A DNA stretch of 64,000 nt from CAVQGZ01 sp942491665 (GCA_942491665.1 CALOBR010000005.1:372001-436000); one strand, 5' to 3'; positions 24,905 through 33,557 are shown, numbered from the stretch's first letter. The notes: generated by a model from the letters alone, not told the origin. Numbers and translations are program-made.

Positions 24905-26028
24905 GAGGTCGTGACCGGTACGAGGCGTCGCTGGAGGCGCTGGGGGTGTGCATCGCCGCGCGCGTGCCCTTCTTGGTGTGGGGTGCCCCGGGCGAGGGCA
25001 AGACCGCCGTCATCGAGTCGGCCGCCGAGCACGGGTGGCACGTCGAGACGCTGATCGTGTCGCACCACGAGCCCAGCGACTTCGCCGGCCTGCCGGTGGT
25101 CGGCCGCGGCGGGTCAGTGACGTTGGCTCCCCCCGCCTGGGCCCAGCGCCTGGCTGCCCACGACGGCCCGTCCCTCGCGTTCTTCGACGAGTGGACGACG
25201 GCTGCGCCGGCGGTGCAGGCCGCGGCCCTACGTCCGCTCACCCACTACGAGGTGGGCGCGCTGCGGCTGCCGCCGACGGTGTCGTTCGGCGCCGCGGCGA
25301 ACCCGACCGACGTGGCCACGGCCGGGTGGGAGCTGGCTGCCCCGACGGCCAACAGGTTCTGCCACCTCGACTGGTCGATGCCGGTCGAGGTGTACGCGGA
25401 GTCGCTGGTGGCTGGCACGTGGCCGACGATCACGCTGCATCCGGTCCCCGCCCGCCTCGACGCCGAGGTGGCGGCAGCTCGGGCGTGGGTGGCCGGCTAC
25501 GTCCGGGCCCGCCAGCAGCTCTCGGTCGTGCCGTCGGATGCTGCAGGTCGCGGTCGGGCGTTCCCGACGCCACGCACCTGGGACTACACCGCGCGGCTGC
25601 TCGGCATGGCGCGTGCCGTGGGGGCCGGCGACGAGGCGGTCCGGCTTCTCATCAGCGGGTCGATCGGTGCGCCGACCGCGCACGAGTTCTTGGTGTGGCT
25701 CGACTCCCACGACCTGCCCGACCCCGAAGACCTGCTCGCCGACCCGTCCGCCGTCGCATTCGTCGGCCTGCGGGCCGACCGCGTGTTCGTCGTGCTGCAG
25801 TCGGTGCTCTCCGCGGTCGTGGCCGACCCCACGGCCGCCCGCTGGACGGCCGGGGTGGAGGTGTGCGCGGCCGCGGCGTCGGAGGTTGGCGTGGACGCCG
25901 CGGTGCCGGTCGTGCGCTCGCTGATGCGCCCCGGGGTGCGACCATCGGGTGCGGCGCTGCCCGCCGGCATCATGACGTTTCGTGCACCACTCGCGCTGGC
26001 GGGCTTGCTGGGCGAGAACGCGGCATGA
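24901..26028 (+). CDS. MoxR-type AAA+ ATPase
   Basis: A 375-aa AAA+ ATPase. Walker A is GAPGEGKTA at residues 28-36, Walker B is SLAFFDEW with D96-E97, and the sensor-1 Asn is N134 in FGAAANPTD. The order and spacing match the MoxR branch, whose members remodel or activate partner proteins together with a von Willebrand A protein. It begins with GTG 24901 in a GTGA overlap with the upstream gene and ends in an ATGA overlap with the vWA gene, so stoichiometric co-expression is expected. Cytoplasmic; no membrane segment. Confidence 0.85.
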   Translation: MRGRDRYEASLEALGVCIAARVPFLVWGAPGEGKTAVIESAAEHGWHVETLIVSHHEPSDFAGLPVVGRGGSVTLAPPAWAQRLAAHDGPSLAFFDEWTTAAPAVQAAALRPLTHYEVGALRLPPTVSFGAAANPTDVATAGWELAAPTANRFCHLDWSMPVEVYAESLVAGTWPTITLHPVPARLDAEVAAARAWVAGYVRARQQLSVVPSDAAGRGRAFPTPRTWDYTARLLGMARAVGAGDEAVRLLISGSIGAPTAHEFLVWLDSHDLPDPEDLLADPSAVAFVGLRADRVFVVLQSVLSAVVADPTAARWTAGVEVCAAAASEVGVDAAVPVVRSLMRPGVRPSGAALPAGIMTFRAPLALAGLLGENAA

Positions 26029-27308
26029 GTCCGGCGCCGGCCGCGGCGGCAGCCGCAGATCTCGACCTCGACCGACTCGCCGCGGCCAAGCTCTGGCTGA
26101 CCAGCACCCAGGGTGACCTGCCCTACCTGGCGCACGCCCTTTACGCGCTGCACGCCGTGTCGAGCACGCAGGTCGCGACACTGACCGCCGACACCGACTG
26201 GCGGGTCTACGTGAACCCGGCGTGGCTCGGCGACACGTCTGTCACCACCGTCGCCGCCGAGCTCGCCCATGTCACCTGGCACCTGCTGAGCGACCACGGG
26301 GCACGTGCCGGCTCGATGCTGGTCACCCCGTCCACTGCCAAGCACTGGCGCCACGCGTCCGACGTCACTGTGGGCGAGACGCTTGCGGACTCGGGGATGA
26401 CAGGCCACGGGCTGCCGTCGCCGGCTGACCTCGGCGTCCGCGCCGGCCGCTCGGCCGAGGAACACTTCGCCACCCTGTCCGACCTGCCGGTCACCACCCC
26501 GGACGATCTGGGCGCCGACCCGGGACGAGACGGCTCGGGCGGCGGGGACGGACTCGACGGCGACCGCTGCGGCAGCGCCGCCGACGGCCTGCGCCGCGAC
26601 TACGAGCTGCCGTTGTCGGGCGACGTGCCCGCGGTCGGCACCGTGCAGGCCGACGAGATCCGCCGACGGGTGGCAATCGAGTTCCGCGAACACGTGACCG
26701 CTCGCGGCACCGAGCCCGGCGAAGCGCTGCGGTGGGTGTCAGCCATCTTGGAGCCGGTCGTGCCTTGGCACCAGGTGCTCACCGCTGCCGTGCGCCGCGC
26801 CGCGGGGTGGGCGAACGGGCACACCGACTACACCTACACGCGCCCGTCACGACGCCAGTTCGCCCTGCGCAACGTCGTGCTCCCCGCCACCAGACGCCCC
26901 CTGCCGAGGGTCACCATCGTCATCGACACCTCCGCCAGCGTCGACGACGGCATGCTGGGCCAGGCCCTCGGCGAGGTGGACGGGGCGATCGCCGGTCTGG
27001 GCGTGCCGGGTGAGCAGGTCACCGTGCTCGCTTGCGACGCGGCGGTGAGCACCGTGGCGCAGGTACGCCGCGCTTCCGACGCGCGACTCGGCGGTGGCGG
27101 CGGTACCGACATGCGCGCCGGCATCGAGACGGCAAGCCGGGCCCGACCCCGTCCGGACGTGCTGATCGTGCTCACCGACGGCTACACGCCGTGGCCGCAG
27201 TCCCCGCCGGCCGGGCTGGCGCTCGTCGTCGCCATGCTGCACCGAGCCGACACGGCGCCGCCCCCCACGCCGCCCTGGGCCATCACTGTGGACTGCGCCA
27301 TGAGCTGA
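26025..27308 (+). CDS. DUF2201 / von Willebrand factor A protein with degenerate HExxH
   Basis: A 427-aa two-part protein. Residues 15-150 match the putative metallopeptidase-like DUF2201 N-terminal domain (LTADTDWRVYVNPAWLGD, then LAHVTWHLLSDHGAR). In the family the last segment normally carries HExxH; here it reads H82-V-T-W-H86, lacking the catalytic Glu, so it is probably inactive. A Gly/Asp-rich linker (about 160-185) leads to YTRPSRR and the vWA-like domain with MIDAS residues DTSAS at 301-305, a GGGGTDM segment and LTDGYTPW. It is the natural partner of the MoxR ATPase encoded upstream (4-nt overlap). Confidence 0.8.
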   Translation: MSPAPAAAAAADLDLDRLAAAKLWLTSTQGDLPYLAHALYALHAVSSTQVATLTADTDWRVYVNPAWLGDTSVTTVAAELAHVTWHLLSDHGARAGSMLVTPSTAKHWRHASDVTVGETLADSGMTGHGLPSPADLGVRAGRSAEEHFATLSDLPVTTPDDLGADPGRDGSGGGDGLDGDRCGSAADGLRRDYELPLSGDVPAVGTVQADEIRRRVAIEFREHVTARGTEPGEALRWVSAILEPVVPWHQVLTAAVRRAAGWANGHTDYTYTRPSRRQFALRNVVLPATRRPLPRVTIVIDTSASVDDGMLGQALGEVDGAIAGLGVPGEQVTVLACDAAVSTVAQVRRASDARLGGGGGTDMRAGIETASRARPRPDVLIVLTDGYTPWPQSPPAGLALVVAMLHRADTAPPPTPPWAITVDCAMS

Positions 27309-27342
27309 CGAAGCACGCCCGGTTCGTGGCAGGCTCGCAGAC

Positions 27343-28074
27343 GTGTCTGCGATGTCGATGGAGCACGCCCCGGTGGCAGTCCCCATCATCGCGGGCACCG
27401 CCATCCGTGGCCTCGCCGCGTCCCTGACCATGAACAGCGTCCTCGACCGGCACCCGAACGCCTTCTTGGTCACCCTGGAGCAGTGGGGCATCAGCGTCCG
27501 TCTCGACGACTCCCAGCGCTACCTGCACAAAGCCATCCGCGAGGGCATGTTCAAGCAGAACCGTCCCGCTGATGAGCCCATCGTGCTGGTGGGGCACTCC
27601 CAGGGTGGTCTTGCCGCGCTGCGCTACGCCATCGATCACCCCGAGCAGGTGCTGCACGTCATCGCCGTCGGCAGCCCATGGAACGGGGCCCGGCTGGCGG
27701 GCACCATCAACTCGCTCGTACGCACGATCGTGCGGCGCGACCTTCCAGCACTGGTCGACATGACGCCGTCCTCACCGTTCCTGCAGGCGCTGCACGACGA
27801 CCTGCCGGCGATCGCCGACCGAGTGACCAACATCTACAGCACCCGCGAGATCCTCATCGAGCCGTACATCTCCGCCCACATCCCCACCCCCGGGGTCACG
27901 AACGTTCTCATCGCCACCAAGGACGAGTACGAGAAGCACCTGCGCGTCTACGGCCACACCCACCCGATCGACGAGCTGATCGAGGGACGGGTGACCCACC
28001 TCGGCGAGATGGGAAGCGCGGACGTCCGTGGCGTCATCTGGCGCACGGTCGGCCACGCGGCCCAGAAGGGGTGA
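27343..28074 (+). CDS. Alpha/beta-hydrolase, lipase-like
   Basis: A 243-aa hydrolase with the nucleophile elbow GHSQGG (S86) after IVLVGH, followed by HVIAVGSPWNGARLAGTINS, the pattern of PGAP1-like or lipase class 2 enzymes. The histidine of the triad may lie in YGHTHPIDELI near the C terminus. No signal peptide is visible, so it acts in the cytoplasm unless an upstream start is used. GTG 27343 has a CAGGCT box 7 nt upstream; ATG 27352 and 27358 are alternatives. Substrate unknown. Confidence 0.72.
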   Translation: MSAMSMEHAPVAVPIIAGTAIRGLAASLTMNSVLDRHPNAFLVTLEQWGISVRLDDSQRYLHKAIREGMFKQNRPADEPIVLVGHSQGGLAALRYAIDHPEQVLHVIAVGSPWNGARLAGTINSLVRTIVRRDLPALVDMTPSSPFLQALHDDLPAIADRVTNIYSTREILIEPYISAHIPTPGVTNVLIATKDEYEKHLRVYGHTHPIDELIEGRVTHLGEMGSADVRGVIWRTVGHAAQKG

Positions 28075-28080
28075 CCTCGC

Positions 28081-28755
28081 TCAGCGCAGCAGCGCGGCGA
28101 GCTCGCGCACGTCACTGGCCGCCACGTCCGGCGGCGGGAGGTAGTCGGGGTAGGCGCTCGCGCCACGGCGGAGCCATGCACCAGTCAGACCGGCCCGCTG
28201 CGCTCCGTGCACGTCCCAGGGATGGACGGCGACAAGGGTCATCGATGCGGCCTCGACCCCGCAGACCTTCGCGGCATAGCTATAGGGCTGCCCGTTCGGC
28301 TTCCACCGCCCCGCGTCCTCCACCGACAGCCGGTGCTCCAGCAGGTCGAGCACGCCGGCGCGGGCGAACATGGCTTCCGACATGGCCGAGGCACCGTTGG
28401 TCAGCGTCACGAGCCGCCGGCCGGACTCGGCCAGCGCCCGCATGCCGTCCGGTACGTCAGGGTGCACGTCGAGGTCGGCGAACCCTCCCAGCACGTGGTC
28501 GACTGCCTCGTTGACGCTTCGATCCCCGAGCGAGGCACCCTGCACCGTCAGTCGCAGGTTGCCGGCAGCCACGTCGCGGAACGTGCGGGCGTCGTCGCAC
28601 GCTGCGAGGGCGAAGCCGTCCCGCAGCACTCCGGCGAACCAGGCGTCCAAGGCCGAGCCCGGCAGCCCGACGTCGACGAAGCGAGCGCGCAGCGGCTCCA
28701 TGTTCGACAGCGTCTCGTTGACGTCGAAGACGACGACCTCAGCCCGCGGGCTCAC
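28081..28755 (-). CDS. Haloacid-dehalogenase-type (HAD) hydrolase
   Basis: A 224-aa HAD enzyme of the type II 2-haloacid dehalogenase group. Motif I is VVFDVNETLS (nucleophile D11), motif II is LVTLTNGAS, the motif III Lys is in DAGRWKPNGQPY, and motif IV appears as LVAVHPWDVHGAQRAG. In canonical dehalogenases motif IV reads HxWDxxGA, which is seen here, so haloacid dehalogenase or phosphatase activity is possible. The GTG start overlaps the stop of the DUF1801 gene by 4 nt (GTGA). It is the last gene of the heliorhodopsin-DUF1801-HAD unit. Confidence 0.82.
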   Translation of the reverse strand: MSPRAEVVVFDVNETLSNMEPLRARFVDVGLPGSALDAWFAGVLRDGFALAACDDARTFRDVAAGNLRLTVQGASLGDRSVNEAVDHVLGGFADLDVHPDVPDGMRALAESGRRLVTLTNGASAMSEAMFARAGVLDLLEHRLSVEDAGRWKPNGQPYSYAAKVCGVEAASMTLVAVHPWDVHGAQRAGLTGAWLRRGASAYPDYLPPPDVAASDVRELAALLR

Positions 28756-29150
28756 GACGCGGCTGCCGCGGTGATGATCTCGCCCAGCACGTCGGCGTCG
28801 ACGTCGGACAGCCGCTTGACGTACAGGCACCCCTTGCCAGTGCTGTGCGGGCCGAGCCGATCCAGACGCTCGGTGTGCTCGTCGACCCCGTCCATGAGGT
28901 AGAGCGTGAGCGTCCGCTTGCGGGGCGAGAAGCCCACCTTGAACCAGTCGCCCTCGCGTCCCGAGGCGTAGCGGTAGTGCACGTTGCCAAACCCGACGAT
29001 GCTGGCACCCCACATCACCGGCGCGGCTCCGGTGGCCTCGCTCATCAGGCGCAGCAGCTCGCGGCAGTCGGCGCGCACGCCCTCGTCCTCGATCGCGGAG
29101 ACGAAGGCCTCCGCGTCAGAGTCGGTCGGCTTGGTCTTCAGCTCAGCCAT
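28752..29150 (-). CDS. DUF1801 (YdhG-like) protein
   Basis: A 132-aa protein matching DUF1801: DCRELLRLMSEATGAAPVMW near residues 28-47 and FKVGFSPRKRTLTLYLMDG near 70-88. The C-terminal half reads LDRLGPHSTGKGCLYVKRLS. The fold is a small alpha/beta domain of unknown function related to YdhG/YjhX. It lies 24 bp downstream of the heliorhodopsin gene and overlaps the HAD gene, so it is probably cotranscribed with both. Confidence 0.8.
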   Translation of the reverse strand: MAELKTKPTDSDAEAFVSAIEDEGVRADCRELLRLMSEATGAAPVMWGASIVGFGNVHYRYASGREGDWFKVGFSPRKRTLTLYLMDGVDEHTERLDRLGPHSTGKGCLYVKRLSDVDADVLGEIITAAAAS

Positions 29151-29174
29151 GCCGCGAGCATGACACCCCCGGCG

Positions 29175-29966
29175 CTAGCCCGCCAGGGTGCCGCCGAAGA
29201 CCTGCCATGCCAGCACGCTCTTCGCGACGAGGCTCAGCGTGATGTAGGCCCGCTCCCCCACCAGGTAGTCGCGCCAGCGGCCGACCTGCTTGTACTGGAG
29301 CCACTGGTTGACCGCGAAGGTGTTGAAGAAGATGAAGAGCGAGGCGATGATCCCGTAGACGAACGCGGGCGGCTCGGCGTCGCTGGTCGAGCCGGGCGCC
29401 AGGACGTAGAGAAGAATGCCGAGCCACGGGACGATGCCGGTGATGCAGCCGAAGATGAACGGCACCCAGCCACCGTCGCCGGGCTGGTGGTACTTCTCCT
29501 GCAGCCACCCGAACAAGATCATCGAGGCATTCACACCGAAGATCGCCAGCAGCGCCACCGCGTCGGAGATGCCGGTGAGCTGGGCGATCAGGACGATCAT
29601 GATCGAGCTCGACAGCGAGTACTCGACCCAGCGGAAGTAGTTGTTGCCCTGGGCGAGGCCCGCCTTGTACCGGCCGAAGAACGTGGGGCTGGCCACGATC
29701 AGGTGGAACAGCGCCGAGAGTGCGAAGAACCCCGCCACCGCCAGGCCGACCGGAGTGTCGAGAATGGTGACGGTCTCGCTGGGCGTCGTCCCAGGCGGGC
29801 CCTCGAGGTAGGTGCCGGTGACCGGCAGCGTGAAGTCGTTCGCGAGCGCCACCACCAGCCCGGCCTGCACCGCGTGCAACGCCGCGGCGATCAGGTTGTA
29901 CCGGCGCAACGAGGAGTAGCGGGCTTCGTCGCTCGAGGTCGTCATCTGGTCGGTCGTGGTGCTCAT
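29175..29966 (-). CDS. Heliorhodopsin
   Basis: A 263-aa seven-helix protein. The retinal Schiff-base lysine is K249 in LSLVAKSVLAW (helix 7) and the counterion is E115 in FRWVEYSLSS (helix 3). H31 (LHAVQ) and H88 (LFHLIV) are also present. In the reference heliorhodopsin 48C12 the equivalents are H23, H80, E107 and K241; all four are offset by exactly 8, which makes the assignment firm. Heliorhodopsins sit inverted in the membrane, have long photocycles and are not ion pumps; signalling or enzyme regulation is proposed. AGGGAG lies 5 nt before ATG 29966. DUF1801 and HAD genes follow; a radical-SAM gene is divergent. No retinal-forming gene is in the window. Confidence 0.93.
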   Translation of the reverse strand: MSTTTDQMTTSSDEARYSSLRRYNLIAAALHAVQAGLVVALANDFTLPVTGTYLEGPPGTTPSETVTILDTPVGLAVAGFFALSALFHLIVASPTFFGRYKAGLAQGNNYFRWVEYSLSSSIMIVLIAQLTGISDAVALLAIFGVNASMILFGWLQEKYHQPGDGGWVPFIFGCITGIVPWLGILLYVLAPGSTSDAEPPAFVYGIIASLFIFFNTFAVNQWLQYKQVGRWRDYLVGERAYITLSLVAKSVLAWQVFGGTLAG

Positions 29967-30073
29967 CGTGTCTCCCTGGTGTGTCTACGTCGTTCCCACT
30001 CTTGGGCATGCCGCCCGGCTGCGCTACCGCACATGATCTTCGGCCCTGGCGACCGCACTCAAGCGCGAGCACC

Positions 30074-31258
30074 GTGGTCGGTGTGGTGGCAAGACTCGAC
30101 CCCTCTGCTGTCATCGCCTCGTGCGAGGGTGACGTAGGCGCCTACGTGCACGTCCCATTCTGCGCGAGCATCTGCCCCTTCTGCCCCTACAACAAGGTAC
30201 GCGCCCGGGACGACCTCGCGCGGCGGTACTTCACCTCGTTGGCGACAGAGATCAGCTGGTACGCCGAGGCCCTCCGGCACAGCGGACGGACGGCCTTCAC
30301 CTCCCTCTACGTCGGTGGTGGCACGCCCACCCTGTACCCCGACGAGCTGGCGCGCGTCATCGCAGTCGTGCCGGTCACCGGTGAGCGCGCCGTCGAGGTG
30401 CTCCCCCTGCACGGCACGCCCGAGCGGCTGGCGCAATTGCACGCGGCAGGGATCACCGCGGTCAGCGTCGGGGCGCAGTCGTTCCACGACGAGGTGCTGC
30501 GTCGCCTTCGCCGTCCGCACGATGCAGCCGCGAGCCGCTCGGCGGTGCGCAACGCCCGAGCGCAGTTCGAGTGCGTCGACGTCGACCTGATCGTGGACGT
30601 GGCGTGGGAGGACGACCCTGCCCTGCGTCGTGCGTTCCTGCACGACGCTGAGAGCTGCTTCGAGCTCGGGGTCGAGCAGGTGTCGACCTACCCATTGATG
30701 CGCTTCGGCTACACCCCGTTCGGTACCGCCGAGCACGACCATCGCACCGAGCACGAGCTGCTGCACCAGGTCACCGAGGTGGCCCAGCGGTACGGGTACG
30801 AGCGACGGTCGGTGTGGACGTTCAACCGGCGCGACGCGTCGGCCTACACGTCCATCACGCGGCGACGCTTCACCGGGATGGGCGCCGGCTCGGCGTCGTT
30901 CACCGGACGTGACTTCTACGTCAACCACTTCGGCCTCGACGCGTACTGCGCCGACGTGGAGGGCGGGCGGCTGCCCGTCGCGCGGTGGCTTCACCTCGGT
31001 CGGGTGGCCGGCGGGCTGTACGACGCGTTCTGGCAGGCCTACGCCGGGTCGATCGCTGGGCACCGGCTCGGGCGCCGCGGATTCGACGTCTACCACGACC
31101 TGGAGCGGCTGGTCACCTATCAGCTCATCGAACCCTTGTGGGCACAGATGCTTGCCGAGCATGGGGACGACGCTGGGTGGGCGACTCCAGAACGTGCCCG
31201 CCATGCTCGGGCGTGGACCATCGCCAGCAACCTCTGGGAGCGACCCCGCGCCGCGTGA
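30074..31258 (+). CDS. HemN/HemW-like radical-SAM protein
   Basis: A roughly 394-aa radical-SAM enzyme. The cluster motif is CASICPFC (CxxxCxxC) in VHVPFCASICPFCPYNKV, followed by SLYVGGGTPTLYPDEL and ITAVSVGAQSFHDEVLRRL, hallmarks of the coproporphyrinogen-oxidase-like family. HemN makes protoporphyrinogen without oxygen; HemW-type relatives are heme chaperones; others are unrelated. The C-terminal half is divergent, so the substrate is open. Start is uncertain: in-frame GTGs lie at 30074, 30083 and 30086 and no good ribosome binding site is seen. It is divergent from the heliorhodopsin gene and 13 bp upstream of a GH13 gene. Confidence 0.78.
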   Translation: MVGVVARLDPSAVIASCEGDVGAYVHVPFCASICPFCPYNKVRARDDLARRYFTSLATEISWYAEALRHSGRTAFTSLYVGGGTPTLYPDELARVIAVVPVTGERAVEVLPLHGTPERLAQLHAAGITAVSVGAQSFHDEVLRRLRRPHDAAASRSAVRNARAQFECVDVDLIVDVAWEDDPALRRAFLHDAESCFELGVEQVSTYPLMRFGYTPFGTAEHDHRTEHELLHQVTEVAQRYGYERRSVWTFNRRDASAYTSITRRRFTGMGAGSASFTGRDFYVNHFGLDAYCADVEGGRLPVARWLHLGRVAGGLYDAFWQAYAGSIAGHRLGRRGFDVYHDLERLVTYQLIEPLWAQMLAEHGDDAGWATPERARHARAWTIASNLWERPRAA

Positions 31259-31271
31259 TGGGATGGACGCC

Positions 31272-32927
31272 ATGAGCGACCAACCATGGTGGAAGAGCGC
31301 CGTCGTCTACCAGATCTGGCCCCGCAGCTTCGCCGACTCCGACGGCGACGGCATCGGTGACCTCGCCGGAGTCTTGGGCAGGCTCGACTACCTCGCGGGG
31401 CTCGGCGTCGACGCGCTCTGGCTCTCGCCGTTCTACCCCTCCCCCCAGGACGACTACGGCTACGACGTCGCCGACTACCAGGGCGTCGATGAGATGTTCG
31501 GCACGATGGACGACGTCGACGCGCTGCTCGCAGCGGTCCACGAGCGGGGCATGAAGCTCATCGTGGACGTCGTGCTCAACCACACCTCCGACGAGCACCC
31601 GTGGTTCGTCGAGTCACGCTCGAGCCGCGACAACCCCAAGCGTGACTGGTACTGGTGGCGCGAGCGCCCCAACAACTGGCGGTCGTTCTTCTCCGTGCCG
31701 GCCTGGACCCGCGACGAGCAGACCGGCGAGTACTTCCTGCACCTGTTCTCGACCAAGCAGCCCGACCTCAACTGGGATAACCCACAGGTTCGCCACGCCC
31801 TCTACGCCATGCTCCGCTGGTGGCTCGACCGCGGAGTCGACGGGTTTCGCATGGACGTCATCAACATGATCTCCAAAGACCCGACGCTGCCGGACGGCTG
31901 GGCGCCACCCGGAGAGACGCTGGGCTACGGGTTCGAGCACTTTCTCTACGGTCCGCGTATCCACGACTACCTGCAGGAGATGCATCAAGAGGTGTTCACC
32001 GGCCGCGACCAGACCTACCTGGTGGTCGGCGAGATGCCCGGTGCCCAGGTGGAGCAGGCGCGGCTCTACACCGACCCGGCCCGCGGTGAGGTCGACATGG
32101 TCTTCCAGTTCGACCACGTGGGCCTCGACTACGGGCTCGCCGGCAAGTACGACCCGAAACAACTCGACCTACGCGGGCTGAAGCAGTCGTTCGGGCACTG
32201 GCAGAGCGGGTTGGCCGAGGTGGGCTGGAACTCGCTGTACTGGAACAACCACGACCAGCCGCGCATCGTCTCGCGCTGGGGCGACGACAGCGACGCGTAC
32301 CGGGTCGCGTCCGCAAAGGCTCTGGGCACGCTGCTGCATCTGCACCGCGGCACGCCGTACGTCTACCAGGGCGAAGAGCTCGGCATGACCAACTACCCGT
32401 TCACCCGGCTCGACCAGCTCGTCGACATCGAGGGGCTCAACTGGGCAAACGAGGCGGTCGCCGCAGGCCGCCCGGTCTTCGACGTGATGGCCGGTCTGCG
32501 CGCGCACGGACGCGACAACGCGCGCACGCCGATGCAGTGGGACGACTCTCCGCACGCCGGCTTCACCACCGGAACCCCGTGGCTGGCAGTCAACCCCAAC
32601 TACCCGGGCCTCAACGCCGCCGCTCAGCTGGACGACCCCGACTCGGTGTTCGCTCACTACCAGCGGCTGATCTCCCTTCGGCACAGCGAGCCGGCCGTCG
32701 TCGACGGTGACTTCACGATGCTGCTGCCCGAGCACCAGCAGGTGTACGCATTCACGCGGCGCCTCGACCACGTCGAGCTTCTCGTGATGGTCAACGTGTC
32801 GAGCGACGAGGCAGAGGTAGAGGTCGAGACACCGTCGGACTGGGAGAGCGCCGAGGTGGTGCTGGGGTCGGCCTACTCCCCGACGATGGCGCCCTGGGAG
32901 CAGCGGGTTCTGCGGCGCCGCCGCTGA
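31272..32927 (+). CDS. GH13 alpha-glucosidase (oligo-1,6-glucosidase type)
   Basis: A 551-aa glycoside hydrolase of family 13. The TIM-barrel regions are clear: region I DVVLNHTSDEHPW (from D99), region II GFRMDVINM with nucleophile D195, region III VVGEM with acid/base E254, and region IV NNHDQPR with D328. The N-terminal WWKSAVVYQIWPRSFADSDG and MQWDDSPHAGFT are typical of cytosolic alpha-glucosidases acting on maltose, isomaltose, trehalose or sucrose. No signal peptide. ATG 31272 or 31263 may be used. It follows the radical-SAM gene closely enough to share a transcript. Confidence 0.9.
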   Translation: MSDQPWWKSAVVYQIWPRSFADSDGDGIGDLAGVLGRLDYLAGLGVDALWLSPFYPSPQDDYGYDVADYQGVDEMFGTMDDVDALLAAVHERGMKLIVDVVLNHTSDEHPWFVESRSSRDNPKRDWYWWRERPNNWRSFFSVPAWTRDEQTGEYFLHLFSTKQPDLNWDNPQVRHALYAMLRWWLDRGVDGFRMDVINMISKDPTLPDGWAPPGETLGYGFEHFLYGPRIHDYLQEMHQEVFTGRDQTYLVVGEMPGAQVEQARLYTDPARGEVDMVFQFDHVGLDYGLAGKYDPKQLDLRGLKQSFGHWQSGLAEVGWNSLYWNNHDQPRIVSRWGDDSDAYRVASAKALGTLLHLHRGTPYVYQGEELGMTNYPFTRLDQLVDIEGLNWANEAVAAGRPVFDVMAGLRAHGRDNARTPMQWDDSPHAGFTTGTPWLAVNPNYPGLNAAAQLDDPDSVFAHYQRLISLRHSEPAVVDGDFTMLLPEHQQVYAFTRRLDHVELLVMVNVSSDEAEVEVETPSDWESAEVVLGSAYSPTMAPWEQRVLRRRR

Positions 32928-32998
32928 TCACGTCGCACGAGTGGCGAGCCTGTGGACGAGCACCGACGTCTACCGCGCACGCGGGCCACGATGCGGCC

Positions 32999-33427
32999 AT
33001 GGCATTCACCGACCTGCCCCCCGACTGGCCCACTCGTCCGATCACCGACCCGGCTCTGCTCGCCGACGTGCTCGACCTCGTCGTCAGCGAGCATGCACGT
33101 GTGACGGGCTCTCTCTTCTTGCTGCTCTGCGACCCTGGTGACCGGCTGGTGCTCCCTGTCGAGATCGGCGAGCTCGCGACGGCGCCCGCGGGCTCCGCCC
33201 GCGCCGAGATGCTCGCGCCCATCATGCGCCAGGCGGACGAGATGGAGCCCGACGGCGGTGTCCTGGCGGCCATCGCCCGTCCTGGCGGTTTGTCGGTCAC
33301 GGCCGACGACCTGGTATGGGCCGACACCGTCGCCGACGCTGCACGCGGAAGGCTCCGTCTGCTCGGCGTCCACGTGATCACCCTGGACGGCAGCCGCCCC
33401 GTCCCGGCCGACCGACGCGCAGCGTGA
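32999..33427 (+). CDS. Conserved-type hypothetical protein
   Basis: A 142-aa acidic protein (MAFTDLPPDWPTRPITDPAL ... GSLFLLLCDPGDRLVLPVEI). It has the alternating strand/helix look of a compact alpha/beta domain, but I recognise no family and no catalytic motif. CACGAT six bases before ATG 32999 is a partial -10 match. It may be a regulatory or unknown small domain found in related actinomycetes. Confidence 0.55.
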   Translation: MAFTDLPPDWPTRPITDPALLADVLDLVVSEHARVTGSLFLLLCDPGDRLVLPVEIGELATAPAGSARAEMLAPIMRQADEMEPDGGVLAAIARPGGLSVTADDLVWADTVADAARGRLRLLGVHVITLDGSRPVPADRRAA

Positions 33428-33490
33428 CCAACGGCGCCACGCTCCAGCCGTGAGCCCCCAACCTTGCCTGATCTGAGGGCGGCAAAGCCC

Positions 33491-33519
33491 TTGACGCGGA
33501 CTGGACGAGCGTCGAAGGT
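33491..33519 (+). promoter_or_regulatory. Sigma-70-type promoter, TTGACG -17 bp- GAAGGT
   Basis: A -35 box TTGACG at 33491-33496 and a -10-like GAAGGT at 33514-33519 are separated by exactly 17 bp. The predicted transcript begins near 33526 and carries GGAGGCGGG (33541-33549) before GTG 33558. Confidence 0.4.
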
Positions 33520-33557
33520 GGCTCACGTCCACACATCTGGGGAGGCGGGACCGAGTA

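Noticed and set aside
24948..26024. A very long plus-strand frame extending upstream of the DUF2201-vWA gene
   Set aside because: The upstream 360 codons are an Arg/Gly-rich shadow of the MoxR gene; the real start is the ATG in the ATGA overlap at 26025.
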